The position numbers and the translations under genes were made by a program. Shown in pieces: positions 7,410-14,857 of a stretch of DNA of 64,000 bases. Location: contig OY969802.1 of the NCBI GenBank assembly GCA_963703235.1, forward strand, positions 310,001 through 374,000, written 5' to 3'. The stretch comes from VRUE01 sp963703235 (GTDB taxonomy: Bacteria; Actinomycetota; Thermoleophilia; Solirubrobacterales; 70-9). Numbering within the stretch: the stretch's first letter is position 1; each line of letters opens with the position of its first letter. The notes under the pieces were generated by a model, which was given only the letters and a program-made list of their open reading frames with translations, had not been told where the DNA came from and ran no database searches.

Positions 7410-8174
7410 ATGGAGCGCGAATACGTTCAGCTCGACCAGCCGCCCGGGGTGCCGCCGCTGCCGCTGACCGGCGAGCGGACCCTGCCCGACCTCCCAGAGG
7501 AGAACTACTGGTACCAACGGCATCTGGCGGTCTACGAGTGGATCGCCGCGCGGACTGGCGGAAAGCGGGTTGTCGACATGGCCTGCGGCGAGGGCTACGG
7601 CTCCGACCTGATGGCCGCCGCGGGGGCGACGAGCGTGGTCGGCGTCGACGCCAACCCGGACGCCCACGAGCACGCCAATCTGCGCTATCTGCGGGACAAC
7701 CTGCGCTTCGAGCGCGACCTGGTCGAGAGCTTCGCCGAGCCGTGCGACGCGGTCGTCTTCCTGCAGACGATCGAGCATGTGCAAGAGCCCGGTGCGATCC
7801 TCGACCACTTCAAGTCGATGCTGGCGCCCGGCGGGGTTGCCTACGTCTCGACCCCCAACCTGCTGACCCTCGCCCCCCCCGGCGCCGAGAAGTCGGACAA
7901 CCCCTGGCACCTGCGCGAGTACCGGGCGGACGAGTTCCGCCGGCTTTGCGAGGAGCACTTCGGTCAGGTCGAGCTGCGTGGCCTCTTCCACACGCGGAAG
8001 CTGCGCGTCCACGAGCTCGCGATAAAGCTGGGCTGGGACAGCGTCCACAAGCGGCTCGGCTTCACCGATCGCTTCTACGGTCGCTTCACCCCGGCGATCG
8101 CATCGCGCGATTTCAGTCTGCGGGACGGAAACCTCGACCAGGCATTGGACTTCCTCGCCGTCTGTCATGCGTAA
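7410..8174 (+). CDS. SAM-dependent methyltransferase of the polysaccharide cluster (Rv3030-like)
   Basis: A 254-residue methyltransferase: motif I RVVDMACGEGYGSDLMAA (about 53-70), acidic loop GVDANPDA, then FLQTIEHVQEPGAILDHFKSML and VAYVSTPN. The next two genes encode a GH57 enzyme and a GT4 glycosyltransferase. The same three functions in the same order make up mycobacterial Rv3030-Rv3031-Rv3032, implicated in 6-O-methylglucosyl lipopolysaccharide synthesis. Methylation of a glucan is therefore the likely role, by synteny rather than by a diagnostic residue. The stop overlaps the start of the GH57 gene by 8 nt. Confidence 0.85.
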   Translation: MEREYVQLDQPPGVPPLPLTGERTLPDLPEENYWYQRHLAVYEWIAARTGGKRVVDMACGEGYGSDLMAAAGATSVVGVDANPDAHEHANLRYLRDNLRFERDLVESFAEPCDAVVFLQTIEHVQEPGAILDHFKSMLAPGGVAYVSTPNLLTLAPPGAEKSDNPWHLREYRADEFRRLCEEHFGQVELRGLFHTRKLRVHELAIKLGWDSVHKRLGFTDRFYGRFTPAIASRDFSLRDGNLDQALDFLAVCHA

Positions 8175-9594
8175 AGCGGGTTCCGCCGGCGGGGAGACCG
8201 TCGGCGATCTGGCGATCGTCCTGCACTCGCACATGCCTTATGTCGAGGGGTTCGGCACCTACCCCTTTGGCGAGGAGTGGTTGTTCGACGCGGTGATTCG
8301 GTCGTACTTGCCGGTGTTGGGGGTCGCGGACCGGTTGACGATGACGATCACGCCAGTCTTGGCGGATCAGCTGGAGGACGCCAGCGTGGCGCAGCGGTTG
8401 CGGGACTTCCTCGTCGAGTGGCGGATCGGGGCGGCAGAAGCCGATCTGAAGCAGGTGCCGGCGGAGTGCCGAGACGCCTGCGAGGCGGAGCTGGCCCGCT
8501 ACCGTCACGCGCTGGAGCTGCTCGACGCCGCCGGGGGCGATCCGCTGCGAGCGTTCCAGGCAGCGGCCGAGGGAGGGCGGGTGGCGCTGGCCGCATCGGC
8601 CGCCACGCACGCGGTGTTGCCGCTGCTGGCCACCAGCGCCGGTTTGCGGCTGCAGCTCGACATCGGGGTTCGCTCGCACCGGCGACGGTTCGGCTGGGAT
8701 GGCGGCTTCTGGCTGCCTGAGTGCGCCTATGTACCGGGACTCGAGTGGCTGCTGGCCGAGCACGGAGTGCGCTGGTTCTGCGTCGACCAGAGCGCCCACG
8801 CGGAGTCGCTCGAGGCGCTGACGCCGGTAGCGACCGAGGCGGGGCCGGTGGCGTTGCCGATCGACTGGGAGGCGATCGGCTGGCTCTGGTCGTTGGACGG
8901 TTACCCGTCCGACCCGGCCCACGCCCAGTTCGCGGGCAAATCGCTGCGCGGCGTGCGGATCTGGAAGGTGGGGGGAGGGGCCTACGAGCCGGTCGCCGCC
9001 GCGGCGGCAGCGCGGCGACAGGCCGGCGAGTTCCTCGCCACCGCGGCGGCTCGCATGCGGGAGTTCTCCGCCTCTCGCCGGCGGCGGGGGCTGATGGTCT
9101 TCGCGATCGACACCGAGCTGCTCGGGCACTGGTGGTCGGAGGGCGCGCTGTGGCTGGCCGAGGTCCTGGCGGGCGCCGCCGCAGCGGGAGTGCGGCTTCT
9201 GACGGTGCCGGAGGCGCTGGAGGAGCACGAGGCGCAGCCGCGCCCCCTGGCCGCGTCGACCTGGGGCGAGGAGAAGGATCTGAGCACCTGGGATTCGCCG
9301 CCCGTCGCCGACCTCGCCTGGGGGGCGCGGCGGCTGGAGCTGCGGCTGCTGCGGTCCCTCTCGCGCGGCCTGCGCGGCCCAGCCGCGCTGCGGGCCGCAC
9401 GGGAGCTGCTGGCCGCTCAGGCGAGCGACTGGGCCTTCCTCGACAAGCGCGGCCAGGCGGGCGATTACGCCTACCAGCGCGCCACCGGTCACGCCGAGGC
9501 GATGTTGCAGGCCATAGACTCCCGCACCGACGTCGATCCGCGTATGCGCTCACTCGCCCCGGACCTGACCCTCGCCCCGCTGCTAGAGCCCTGA
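8167..9594 (+). CDS. GH57 alpha-glucan enzyme (branching-enzyme type)
   Basis: A 475-residue glycoside hydrolase family 57 protein. It starts with the family motif IVLHSHMPYVEGFG (His19-Ser-His21). Glu185 in GFWLPECAY is the expected nucleophile, and Asp315 in FAIDTELLGHWW the acid/base. The C-terminal helical domain has LSTWDSP and DWAFLDKRGQAGDYAYQRATGH, typical of GH57 1,4-alpha-glucan branching enzymes. Overlapping genes on both sides suggest an operon making a branched or methylated alpha-glucan in the cytoplasm. Amylopullulanase-like activity is less likely at this length. Confidence 0.88.
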   Translation: MRKAGSAGGETVGDLAIVLHSHMPYVEGFGTYPFGEEWLFDAVIRSYLPVLGVADRLTMTITPVLADQLEDASVAQRLRDFLVEWRIGAAEADLKQVPAECRDACEAELARYRHALELLDAAGGDPLRAFQAAAEGGRVALAASAATHAVLPLLATSAGLRLQLDIGVRSHRRRFGWDGGFWLPECAYVPGLEWLLAEHGVRWFCVDQSAHAESLEALTPVATEAGPVALPIDWEAIGWLWSLDGYPSDPAHAQFAGKSLRGVRIWKVGGGAYEPVAAAAAARRQAGEFLATAAARMREFSASRRRRGLMVFAIDTELLGHWWSEGALWLAEVLAGAAAAGVRLLTVPEALEEHEAQPRPLAASTWGEEKDLSTWDSPPVADLAWGARRLELRLLRSLSRGLRGPAALRAARELLAAQASDWAFLDKRGQAGDYAYQRATGHAEAMLQAIDSRTDVDPRMRSLAPDLTLAPLLEP

Positions 9595-9597
9595 GCG

Positions 9598-10791
9598 ATG
9601 ACCCGTGTCCTGATCCTCTCCTGGGAGTACCCGCCCCTGATCGAGGGCGGGCTTGCGCGCCACGTCCGCAAGCTCTCCGAGGCGCTGGTCGAGCGCGACG
9701 TCGAGGTCCACGTGCTGACCCGTGGCGGAGAGGAGTCGCCCGCCGAGGAGAGCCAGGGAGGAGTCCTCATCCACCGCATCCGCGAGCCGAAGCGCCCGAC
9801 CGACCTGGGCGAGTTCGTCGCTTGGGTGGAGCGGATGAACTCCGACATGCTCGCGGCAGGGGTCGAGCTGGGCGACCGCTACGACTTCGACCTCGTCCAC
9901 GGCCACGACTGGCTCGTCGCCAACGCCTGCGACCACCTCGCCAAACGCTTCGAGGCGCCGCTGGTGACGACGATCCACGCCACCGAGCACGGCCGCCACC
10001 AGGGCTGGGTCGACAAGCACCCCCAGACCTACATCCACGGCGTCGAGCGCTGGATCACGAACCGCTCCGAGCGCGTCATCGCCTGCTCCCACTACATGCG
10101 CGAGCAGATCGCCGACATCTTCGGCGTCGAGGAGGAGCGGGTCAGCGTCATCCCCAACGGGATCGACCCGGACGACCTGCAGCCGCAGGACCCGGCCGAG
10201 CTGCGCCGTCTGCGGGCCGAGTTCGCCAGGCCCGACGAGAAGCTGGTGCTGCTGATCGGCCGGCTCGTCTACGAGAAGGGCTTCCAGCTGGCGCTGGAGG
10301 CGATGCCGCGGGTGATCGAGGAGGCGCCGGGGACCCGCTTCCTCGTCGCCGGCTCCGGCACCCACGAGGCGGAGCTGCACAAGCAGGCCGAGGAGCTGGG
10401 CCTGATGGAGCACGGCACATTCCTGGGCTGGATCGGCGACGACGTCCTTCACTCGCTTTACCGGATTGCCGACCTCACCGTGGTCCCCTCGATCTACGAG
10501 CCATTCGGCCTGGTGGCGCTGGAGGCGATGGCCTCCGAATGCCCGTGCATCGTCGCCGACACCGGCGGCCTGCGCGAGGTCGTCCCCCACGAGGAGGTCG
10601 GCCTGCGCTTCCGCTCGCACGACCCGGAAGCGCTCGCCGAGGTCGCGATCCGGGTCCTCCGCGACGACGAGCTGGGCCATCGGCTCGTGGCCGAAGCCTA
10701 CGAGCACCTGCGCCGCTTCGATTGGGGCGACGTGGCCGAGCAGACGGCCGCCGTCTACGCCGACCTGGTCGGCGAGCCGCGACCGGCCTGA
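9598..10791 (+). CDS. GT4-family alpha-glucan glycosyltransferase (Rv3032-like)
   Basis: A 397-residue GT-B fold transferase. The N-domain starts RVLILSWEYPPLIEGGLARHVRKLSEAL, like glycogen/starch-synthase-type GT4 enzymes. The donor-binding C-domain has LVLLIGRLVYEKGFQLALEAM, FLVAGSGTHEAEL and the EX7E-like motif VPSIYEPFGLVALEAMASECPCI. It probably elongates an alpha-1,4-glucan from an NDP-glucose, as proposed for Rv3032. It starts 3 nt after the GH57 stop and is the third gene of the methyltransferase - GH57 - GT4 set. Its stop lies 3 nt from the end of the convergent XRE gene. Confidence 0.9.
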   Translation: MTRVLILSWEYPPLIEGGLARHVRKLSEALVERDVEVHVLTRGGEESPAEESQGGVLIHRIREPKRPTDLGEFVAWVERMNSDMLAAGVELGDRYDFDLVHGHDWLVANACDHLAKRFEAPLVTTIHATEHGRHQGWVDKHPQTYIHGVERWITNRSERVIACSHYMREQIADIFGVEEERVSVIPNGIDPDDLQPQDPAELRRLRAEFARPDEKLVLLIGRLVYEKGFQLALEAMPRVIEEAPGTRFLVAGSGTHEAELHKQAEELGLMEHGTFLGWIGDDVLHSLYRIADLTVVPSIYEPFGLVALEAMASECPCIVADTGGLREVVPHEEVGLRFRSHDPEALAEVAIRVLRDDELGHRLVAEAYEHLRRFDWGDVAEQTAAVYADLVGEPRPA

Positions 10792-10794
10792 GCA

Positions 10795-11070
10795 TCAGTT
10801 CGAGCGCGGGTCCCCGGCGGCGATCGAGAAGCTGCCGCTGGTGCTTGTCCCGGGTGTCCAGTCGATTCCGGCGAGCAGTTCGCTCGGGGCTATCGAGAGG
10901 GCGCCTGCGAGCTTGACCAGGGTGTCGATACGGGGGATGCGGGTTCCGCGCTCCAGCAGGCTGATCTCGGTCCGGTGCAGGGAGGAGAGCAGGCCGAGCT
11001 CCTCCTGCGAGAGGTCGGCCCGTTTACGGCAGCGGACCAGGTTCTCCCCGAAGCGGGCGGCGATATCCAT
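10795..11070 (-). CDS. XRE-family helix-turn-helix regulator
   Basis: A 91-residue protein, almost entirely an HTH_3 domain (about 7-66). The turn and recognition helix are in LSQEELGLLSSLHRTEISLLERG, followed by PRIDTLVKLAGALSIAPSELL. The tail after residue 68 is Ser/Gly-rich with no ligand or multimerisation domain. Targets are unknown. Upstream lie two direct TCTACAG heptamers (11103-11109 and 11132-11138) that might be operators, but the evidence is thin. It is convergent with the GT4 gene and may be independent of it. Confidence 0.82.
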   Translation of the reverse strand: MDIAARFGENLVRCRKRADLSQEELGLLSSLHRTEISLLERGTRIPRIDTLVKLAGALSIAPSELLAGIDWTPGTSTSGSFSIAAGDPRSN

Positions 11071-11272
11071 CGCCGGGATTGTTCTGTCTGCCAGGCGAAT
11101 GATCTACAGACCTCGTCTCAACTGCGCCATGTCTACAGCTTCCAGGACGTCGCCTCGCGGCGGCATCCGAGCCGCCGCGGATGGCTCGCCGCAGACAGTA
11201 CATCTCGCATCTGATACGTTTCGGAGCGAGCCATGTCGATGAACGAAGGCAACCAGCTCGGCCGGCGAAGCA

Positions 11273-11306
11273 CATGTGGTCATCTGAGCGCTACGATGAC
11301 CACATG
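11273..11306. promoter_or_regulatory. Palindromic operator overlapping the antitoxin start codon
   Basis: A perfect 12-bp inverted repeat, CATGTGGTCATC (11273-11284) and GATGACCACATG (11295-11306), with a 10-nt spacer. The last three bases are the ATG of the Phd-type antitoxin. This fits self-repression by the antitoxin or the toxin-antitoxin complex. It could also hide the start codon in an mRNA hairpin. Confidence 0.7.
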
Positions 11307-11585
11307 CGAGAGATCGGCGTGCGAGATTTGAAGGCGAACCTCAGCAGCGTGCTTCGCGACGTGGAGGCGGGCCAGCAGGTCCGCATCACCGTGCGCGGCC
11401 GCCCCGTCGCCGACCTCGTGCCTGCGAGCCGCCCCCAGCGCTACAGCGAGGGGATGCGCAAGCTGATCGCCGAAGGCAAGGTGACGCCGGCCAGCAAGCC
11501 GCTGCCGCTCCCCAGGGCGAAGCCACGGTTCACCGGCAAGTCAGCAAGCGCGATCATCATCGCGGAACGCGAAGAAGGGCGCTGA
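11304..11585 (+). CDS. Phd/YefM-type antitoxin
   Basis: A 93-residue antitoxin. The first 45 residues, REIGVRDLKANLSSVLRDVEAGQ followed by RITVRGRPVADLVP, are the Phd/YefM DNA-binding and dimer domain. The C-terminal half is basic and Pro-rich and should wrap the toxin. ATG 11304 is chosen because the family always begins at this MREIGVRDLK-like sequence, although the frame is open further upstream. The stop overlaps the toxin start (TGATG), giving coupled translation. The operator around the start codon supports autoregulation. Confidence 0.88.
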   Translation: MREIGVRDLKANLSSVLRDVEAGQQVRITVRGRPVADLVPASRPQRYSEGMRKLIAEGKVTPASKPLPLPRAKPRFTGKSASAIIIAEREEGR

Positions 11586-11983
11586 TGCTCTATCTCGACG
11601 CCAGCGCCTTCGTCAAGCGTTACATCGAGGAGGCGGGCAGCGACCTCCTCACGGAGGCGATGGACGGCTCCCGTGCCACGTCCACGTGCCGGATCGGCTT
11701 CGTGGAAACGGTTCGAGCTATCGCCATGAGCGGTAATAGGCGTGACGTGAAGAAGATGGAATCGGAGTGGGGTTTGCTGGACATCGTCGAGGTGAACCAA
11801 GTATTGACCGAGCACGCCGCGGAGCTCGCAGTCTCCCAGGGGCTGCGCAGCCTCGATGCGCTGCACCTGGCTGCGGCCCTGTCCCTGCCGGACACCGATC
11901 TGACCTTTGCCACCTGGGACCGCCGCCTGCACCGAGCCGCCCGGGATCAGGGCCTACGCACCCTTCCCGCCGCCCTCGCTTAG
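11585..11983 (+). CDS. PIN-domain ribonuclease toxin (VapC-type)
   Basis: A 132-residue PIN protein expected to cut RNA with a Mg2+/Mn2+ cluster. Acidic residues at the usual places are Asp5 in LYLDASAFVKRYI, Glu41 in GFVETVRAI, Asp90 in LRSLDALHLAAAL and Asp103/Asp109 in TDLTFATWDRRL. It is preceded by a one-base overlap with a Phd-type antitoxin, so this is a Phd/VapC hybrid pair rather than classical VapBC. The RNA target cannot be predicted. The module sits between an XRE regulator and a secreted-protein gene, an accessory-looking stretch. Confidence 0.88.
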   Translation: MLYLDASAFVKRYIEEAGSDLLTEAMDGSRATSTCRIGFVETVRAIAMSGNRRDVKKMESEWGLLDIVEVNQVLTEHAAELAVSQGLRSLDALHLAAALSLPDTDLTFATWDRRLHRAARDQGLRTLPAALA

Positions 11984-12027
11984 GCGACCCACCCCTCGTT
12001 TAGGACCCGCGCAGCCGAGGACTCTCT

Positions 12028-12053
12028 TAATGCTTCATATTTCTCAAGCATTA
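12028..12053 (+). promoter_or_regulatory. Inverted repeat upstream of secreted-protein gene
   Basis: TAATGCTT (12028-12035) and AAGCATTA (12046-12053) form a perfect 8-bp inverted repeat with a 10-nt AT-rich spacer in otherwise GC-rich DNA. It lies 53 nt before the start codon. It may be an operator or promoter-proximal hairpin. Confidence 0.4.
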
Positions 12054-12105
12054 GGGCGGGGCCGACTAGAAGCTCCGCCTCCAGTCAATAGAAGGAGAGC
12101 ATCAG

Positions 12106-12744
12106 ATGCGTCGCAATCTCAGGACCCTCGGGTCCAGTCTCGTCGCAGCACTCGTAATCGGCGCTGTGGGCGCTTCAGCCGCTTCGGCGGCGCCGCAGTT
12201 CCACTTCGAAAGCGAACACACGATCATCACAGGGCAGCAGACCACCGTCAACGCGCTGGCATTCGACGTGGGCGTGGTCAAATGCGGGGTCGTCCAGTTT
12301 GCCGGCACAAAGGCGGTCCTCACAAGCACGACAATCACACTCACACCGACATTCGACAATTGTCTGCTCAACGAAGAAGAAGAAGTGACGTTTACACACA
12401 ATGGCTGCAATTTCCTCTACCACATCGGCGCGGATACAGAACATTTCACAGGCACGATGAGCATCGAGTGCCCGGAAAACGAATTGATCGAAATCGACGC
12501 GCCGGAATGCACGATCACAGTTCCGGAGCAAGGCAACCTCGGCACCGTCACATTCACAAACGAGGGCGCGGAAACGACACGCAGCGTGGTCTTCGACCAG
12601 GGGATCGCTGGGATCGTCTACGCCGAAGACGGCGCCGGCTGCGCAAACGAAGAAGAATCGACAAACAACGGCACCTACACCGGCAAAGTCACAATCACAG
12701 GCGAGAACACAATGGGGGCCCACCGAGGTATCTGGGTCGAATAG
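12106..12744 (+). CDS. Secreted Cys-containing protein of unknown function
   Basis: I do not recognise a named family. The 212-residue protein has a Sec signal peptide: basic MRRNLR, a hydrophobic core to about residue 24, and probable cleavage after ASAASA (about 28). The mature part is Thr/Glu-rich and beta-strand-like with about seven Cys, at KCGVV, DNCLL, NGCNF, IECPE, PECTI and AGCAN, which could form disulphides. AAGGAGAG lies well placed before the ATG. ACA codons and GAA-GAA runs are far more common than in neighbouring genes, so it is either a fast-evolving secreted protein or a recent arrival. Confidence 0.7.
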   Translation: MRRNLRTLGSSLVAALVIGAVGASAASAAPQFHFESEHTIITGQQTTVNALAFDVGVVKCGVVQFAGTKAVLTSTTITLTPTFDNCLLNEEEEVTFTHNGCNFLYHIGADTEHFTGTMSIECPENELIEIDAPECTITVPEQGNLGTVTFTNEGAETTRSVVFDQGIAGIVYAEDGAGCANEEESTNNGTYTGKVTITGENTMGAHRGIWVE

Positions 12745-12760
12745 CCCTTTGAGGCACGTG

Positions 12761-12787
12761 GCCCCCGGACGACCTCAGTTCGGGGGC
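12761..12787. terminator. Shared hairpin between convergent genes
   Basis: GCCCCCG (12761-12767) pairs with CGGGGGC (12781-12787). It lies just after the secreted-protein gene and overlaps the end of the convergent acyltransferase gene. There is no clear U-tract, so factor-dependent or bidirectional termination is only possible. Confidence 0.4.
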
Positions 12788-13431
12788 TGCATCGTGGTCC
12801 AGGCCCCCGGGTCCGGCTCGACCGGTTTCGGCCATTGCAGCCGCTCCGGCGCGTCTCGCATGCGGATGATCCGGGCCGGGATGCCGGCGACCACGGCGTT
12901 GGCCGGGACGTCCTTGGTGACAACTGAGTTGGTGCCGACGATTGCGTTGTCGCCGACCCGGACGCCGCGCAGGACGCAGGCGCCATAGCCAATCCAGACG
13001 TTGGACCCGACCTCAATCTCGCGGGTGTAGATGCCCTGACCGCGGATCGGCCGCTCGACTTCGACCACGCCGTGGTCGAAGTCGATGAACATCGCCCGAT
13101 CGGCAATCACGCACTGCTCGCCGATCCGCACCCGCTCGTAAGCGGAGATCGTGCACTCCTGGCCCAGCACGGTCTTGGGCCCGATCTCGACCATGCCCTG
13201 GTGGCAGCGGATCTTGGTGCCGTGTCCGATCCAGACGAAGCGACCGAAGTCGATTCGGCCCCGAGGAGCGATCTGCAGTTCCAGGTCGCCGCCGAAGAAG
13301 ACCGGCCCGTCGGTGCGCCAGCGCCAGCCGGCCCGGGTCAGCAGCCGCCGCCGCAGGTAGCGCAGCAGCAGCAGCCCGTATTTCGGGGTCAGCATCCCGT
13401 TGCGGGCGCAGAAGCCGATGAGGCGGATCAC
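12775..13431 (-). CDS. Left-handed beta-helix (hexapeptide) acyltransferase
   Basis: A 218-residue protein with a hydrophobic, basic N-terminus (LGLLLLRYLRRRLL) and a long run of hexapeptide repeats from about residue 60 to 185 (IGHGTKI, IGPKTVLGQECTISA, IGEQCVIAD, VGSNVWIGYGACVLRGVRVGDNAIVGTNSVVT). HGVVEVERPIRGQ and VTKDVPANAVVAGIPARII match the maltose/colanic-acid O-acetyltransferase group. It probably acetylates a sugar or polysaccharide with acetyl-CoA. It starts at GTG 13431, divergent from meaB with 30 nt between them. The acceptor is unknown. Confidence 0.85.
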   Translation of the reverse strand: MIRLIGFCARNGMLTPKYGLLLLRYLRRRLLTRAGWRWRTDGPVFFGGDLELQIAPRGRIDFGRFVWIGHGTKIRCHQGMVEIGPKTVLGQECTISAYERVRIGEQCVIADRAMFIDFDHGVVEVERPIRGQGIYTREIEVGSNVWIGYGACVLRGVRVGDNAIVGTNSVVTKDVPANAVVAGIPARIIRMRDAPERLQWPKPVEPDPGAWTTMQPPN

Positions 13432-13461
13432 GGGAGGCGGGACTCTAGACTCACCGGCCAG

Positions 13462-14424
13462 ATGCCCGATGCCGCCAAATCAGCGCCGCTGACCGAGCGC
13501 CTCGTCGCCGGCGACAAGAGAGCCCTGGCGCGGGCGATCACGCTGATCGAGTCCGACGACCCGGCGGGCTGGGAGCTGGTGCGCGAGGTCTATCCGCGCA
13601 CCGGCAGCGCCCGGATCGTCGGCTTCACCGGCCCGCCGGGGGTGGGGAAGAGCACGCTGATCGGGGCGCTCACCGCGGAGCTGCGGAAGGGGGAGCGCGA
13701 GGTCGCGGTGCTCTCGATCGATCCCTCGAGCCCGTTCACCCGCGGCGCCCTGCTCGGCGACCGCATCCGCCTCTCCGACCACTTTCTCGACCCCGGCGTG
13801 TTCATCCGCTCGATGGCATCGCGGGGCGCCCTCGGCGGTCTCTCCGAGGCGGCGCTGCAGGTGGCGCTGGTGATGGACGCGGCCGGCAAGGACGACGTCC
13901 TGATCGAGACGGTCGGCGTCGGCCAGGCGGAGATCGACATCGTCGACCACGCCGACACGATCGTGCTGGCGCTGATGCCCGGCTCCGGCGACTCGATCCA
14001 GGCCCTGAAGGCGGGGGTGATGGAGATCCCCGACATCATCGTCGTCAACAAGGCCGACCACCCGATGACCGACACGATGGTGCGCGAGGTGCGCGGCGTG
14101 CTGGCGCTCTCCCACGATCCGGAGGGCTGGAACGTCCCGATCCTGCGGACCGAGGCGGCCCGTGGCGAGGGCGTCGCCGAGCTGGCGCTGAAGATCGCCG
14201 AGCACCGCGCCCACATCGAGGCAGCCGGGACGTTGGAGGAGCGCCGCGCCCGCAACCTTCGCAACGAGGTGCTGGGAATCGCCGCCTCGCGGCTGCGCCG
14301 CCGCCTCGAGGCCACGGCCGCCGACGACCCGGAGACGGCGGAGCTGCTGGAGCGGGTCGTGAGGCGTGAGCTCGACCCGGCCAGCGCCGCGAGCAAGCTG
14401 ATGGAGAGGCAGGCGGGTGACTGA
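13462..14424 (+). CDS. meaB: MeaB-type G-protein chaperone of adenosylcobalamin mutase
   Basis: A 320-residue SIMIBI GTPase of the MeaB/ArgK family, which gates cofactor loading and protects B12-dependent acyl-CoA mutases. Walker A is GFTGPPGVGKSTLIGAL (about 50-66). SIDPSSPFTRGALLGDRIRL is the switch region, ETVGVGQAEIDIVDHAD follows, and NKAD is the guanine-specificity motif. I chose ATG 13462 since upstream residues are not conserved; TAGACT at 13446-13451 may be its -10 element. The client mutase is encoded about 10 kb away (23745-25810). It overlaps the next gene by 8 nt. Confidence 0.93.
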   Translation: MPDAAKSAPLTERLVAGDKRALARAITLIESDDPAGWELVREVYPRTGSARIVGFTGPPGVGKSTLIGALTAELRKGEREVAVLSIDPSSPFTRGALLGDRIRLSDHFLDPGVFIRSMASRGALGGLSEAALQVALVMDAAGKDDVLIETVGVGQAEIDIVDHADTIVLALMPGSGDSIQALKAGVMEIPDIIVVNKADHPMTDTMVREVRGVLALSHDPEGWNVPILRTEAARGEGVAELALKIAEHRAHIEAAGTLEERRARNLRNEVLGIAASRLRRRLEATAADDPETAELLERVVRRELDPASAASKLMERQAGD

Positions 14425-14851
14425 GGGTCCCGCAGCGGCCGCACCCATCCCGAGCCTCGCCGAGGCGACGAGCTGGCGCGGCTTCGAGGTCGACGACGTG
14501 GCGGGATTCCGAGTCGGCCGCGTGCGCGGCGTCTTCGCCGACGCCCCGGGCGGCGAGCCCGCTTGGTTGGTCGTCGCCCTGCGCCGCCGCTTCTCGCTGC
14601 TGGGACGCCGCGGCGTCAGCCTCGTCGTCCTGCCGCTGCGCGACTGCGCCGCGGCGGGGGGTCGCGTCTGGACCGCGCACCCCGGCGGCGTCATCCGGGC
14701 CGCTCCCACAGTCGACCCCACCCGGCCCCTGCTGCGCGAGCACGAGCTGGCGATCTGCGCCCACTACGGGATCGGCGAGCGGGTCGGGCGAGCGGTCGAG
14801 GTGCTCGGCAAAGCCGAGGGGGCCGTCACCGCCCAGCCCTCCGCGCGCTAA
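14417..14851 (+). CDS. PRC-barrel-like protein
   Basis: A 144-residue protein starting at GTG inside the end of meaB. Residues about 14-75 resemble a PRC barrel: SWRGFEVDDVAGFRVGRVRGVFADAPGGEPAWLVV, then VSLVVLPLRDC. The rest is weakly conserved, with EHELAICAHYGIGE. PRC-barrel proteins usually serve as small adaptor modules in RNA metabolism or photosynthetic complexes. Nothing here points to either, so the function is unassigned. The overlap with meaB suggests co-expression. Confidence 0.65.
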   Translation: MTEGPAAAAPIPSLAEATSWRGFEVDDVAGFRVGRVRGVFADAPGGEPAWLVVALRRRFSLLGRRGVSLVVLPLRDCAAAGGRVWTAHPGGVIRAAPTVDPTRPLLREHELAICAHYGIGERVGRAVEVLGKAEGAVTAQPSAR

Positions 14852-14857
14852 TTGGAG

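Noticed and set aside
8721..10916. A 731-codon plus-strand frame
   Set aside because: It runs across the GH57 and GT4 genes in another frame and is Arg/Gly/Pro-rich without motifs.
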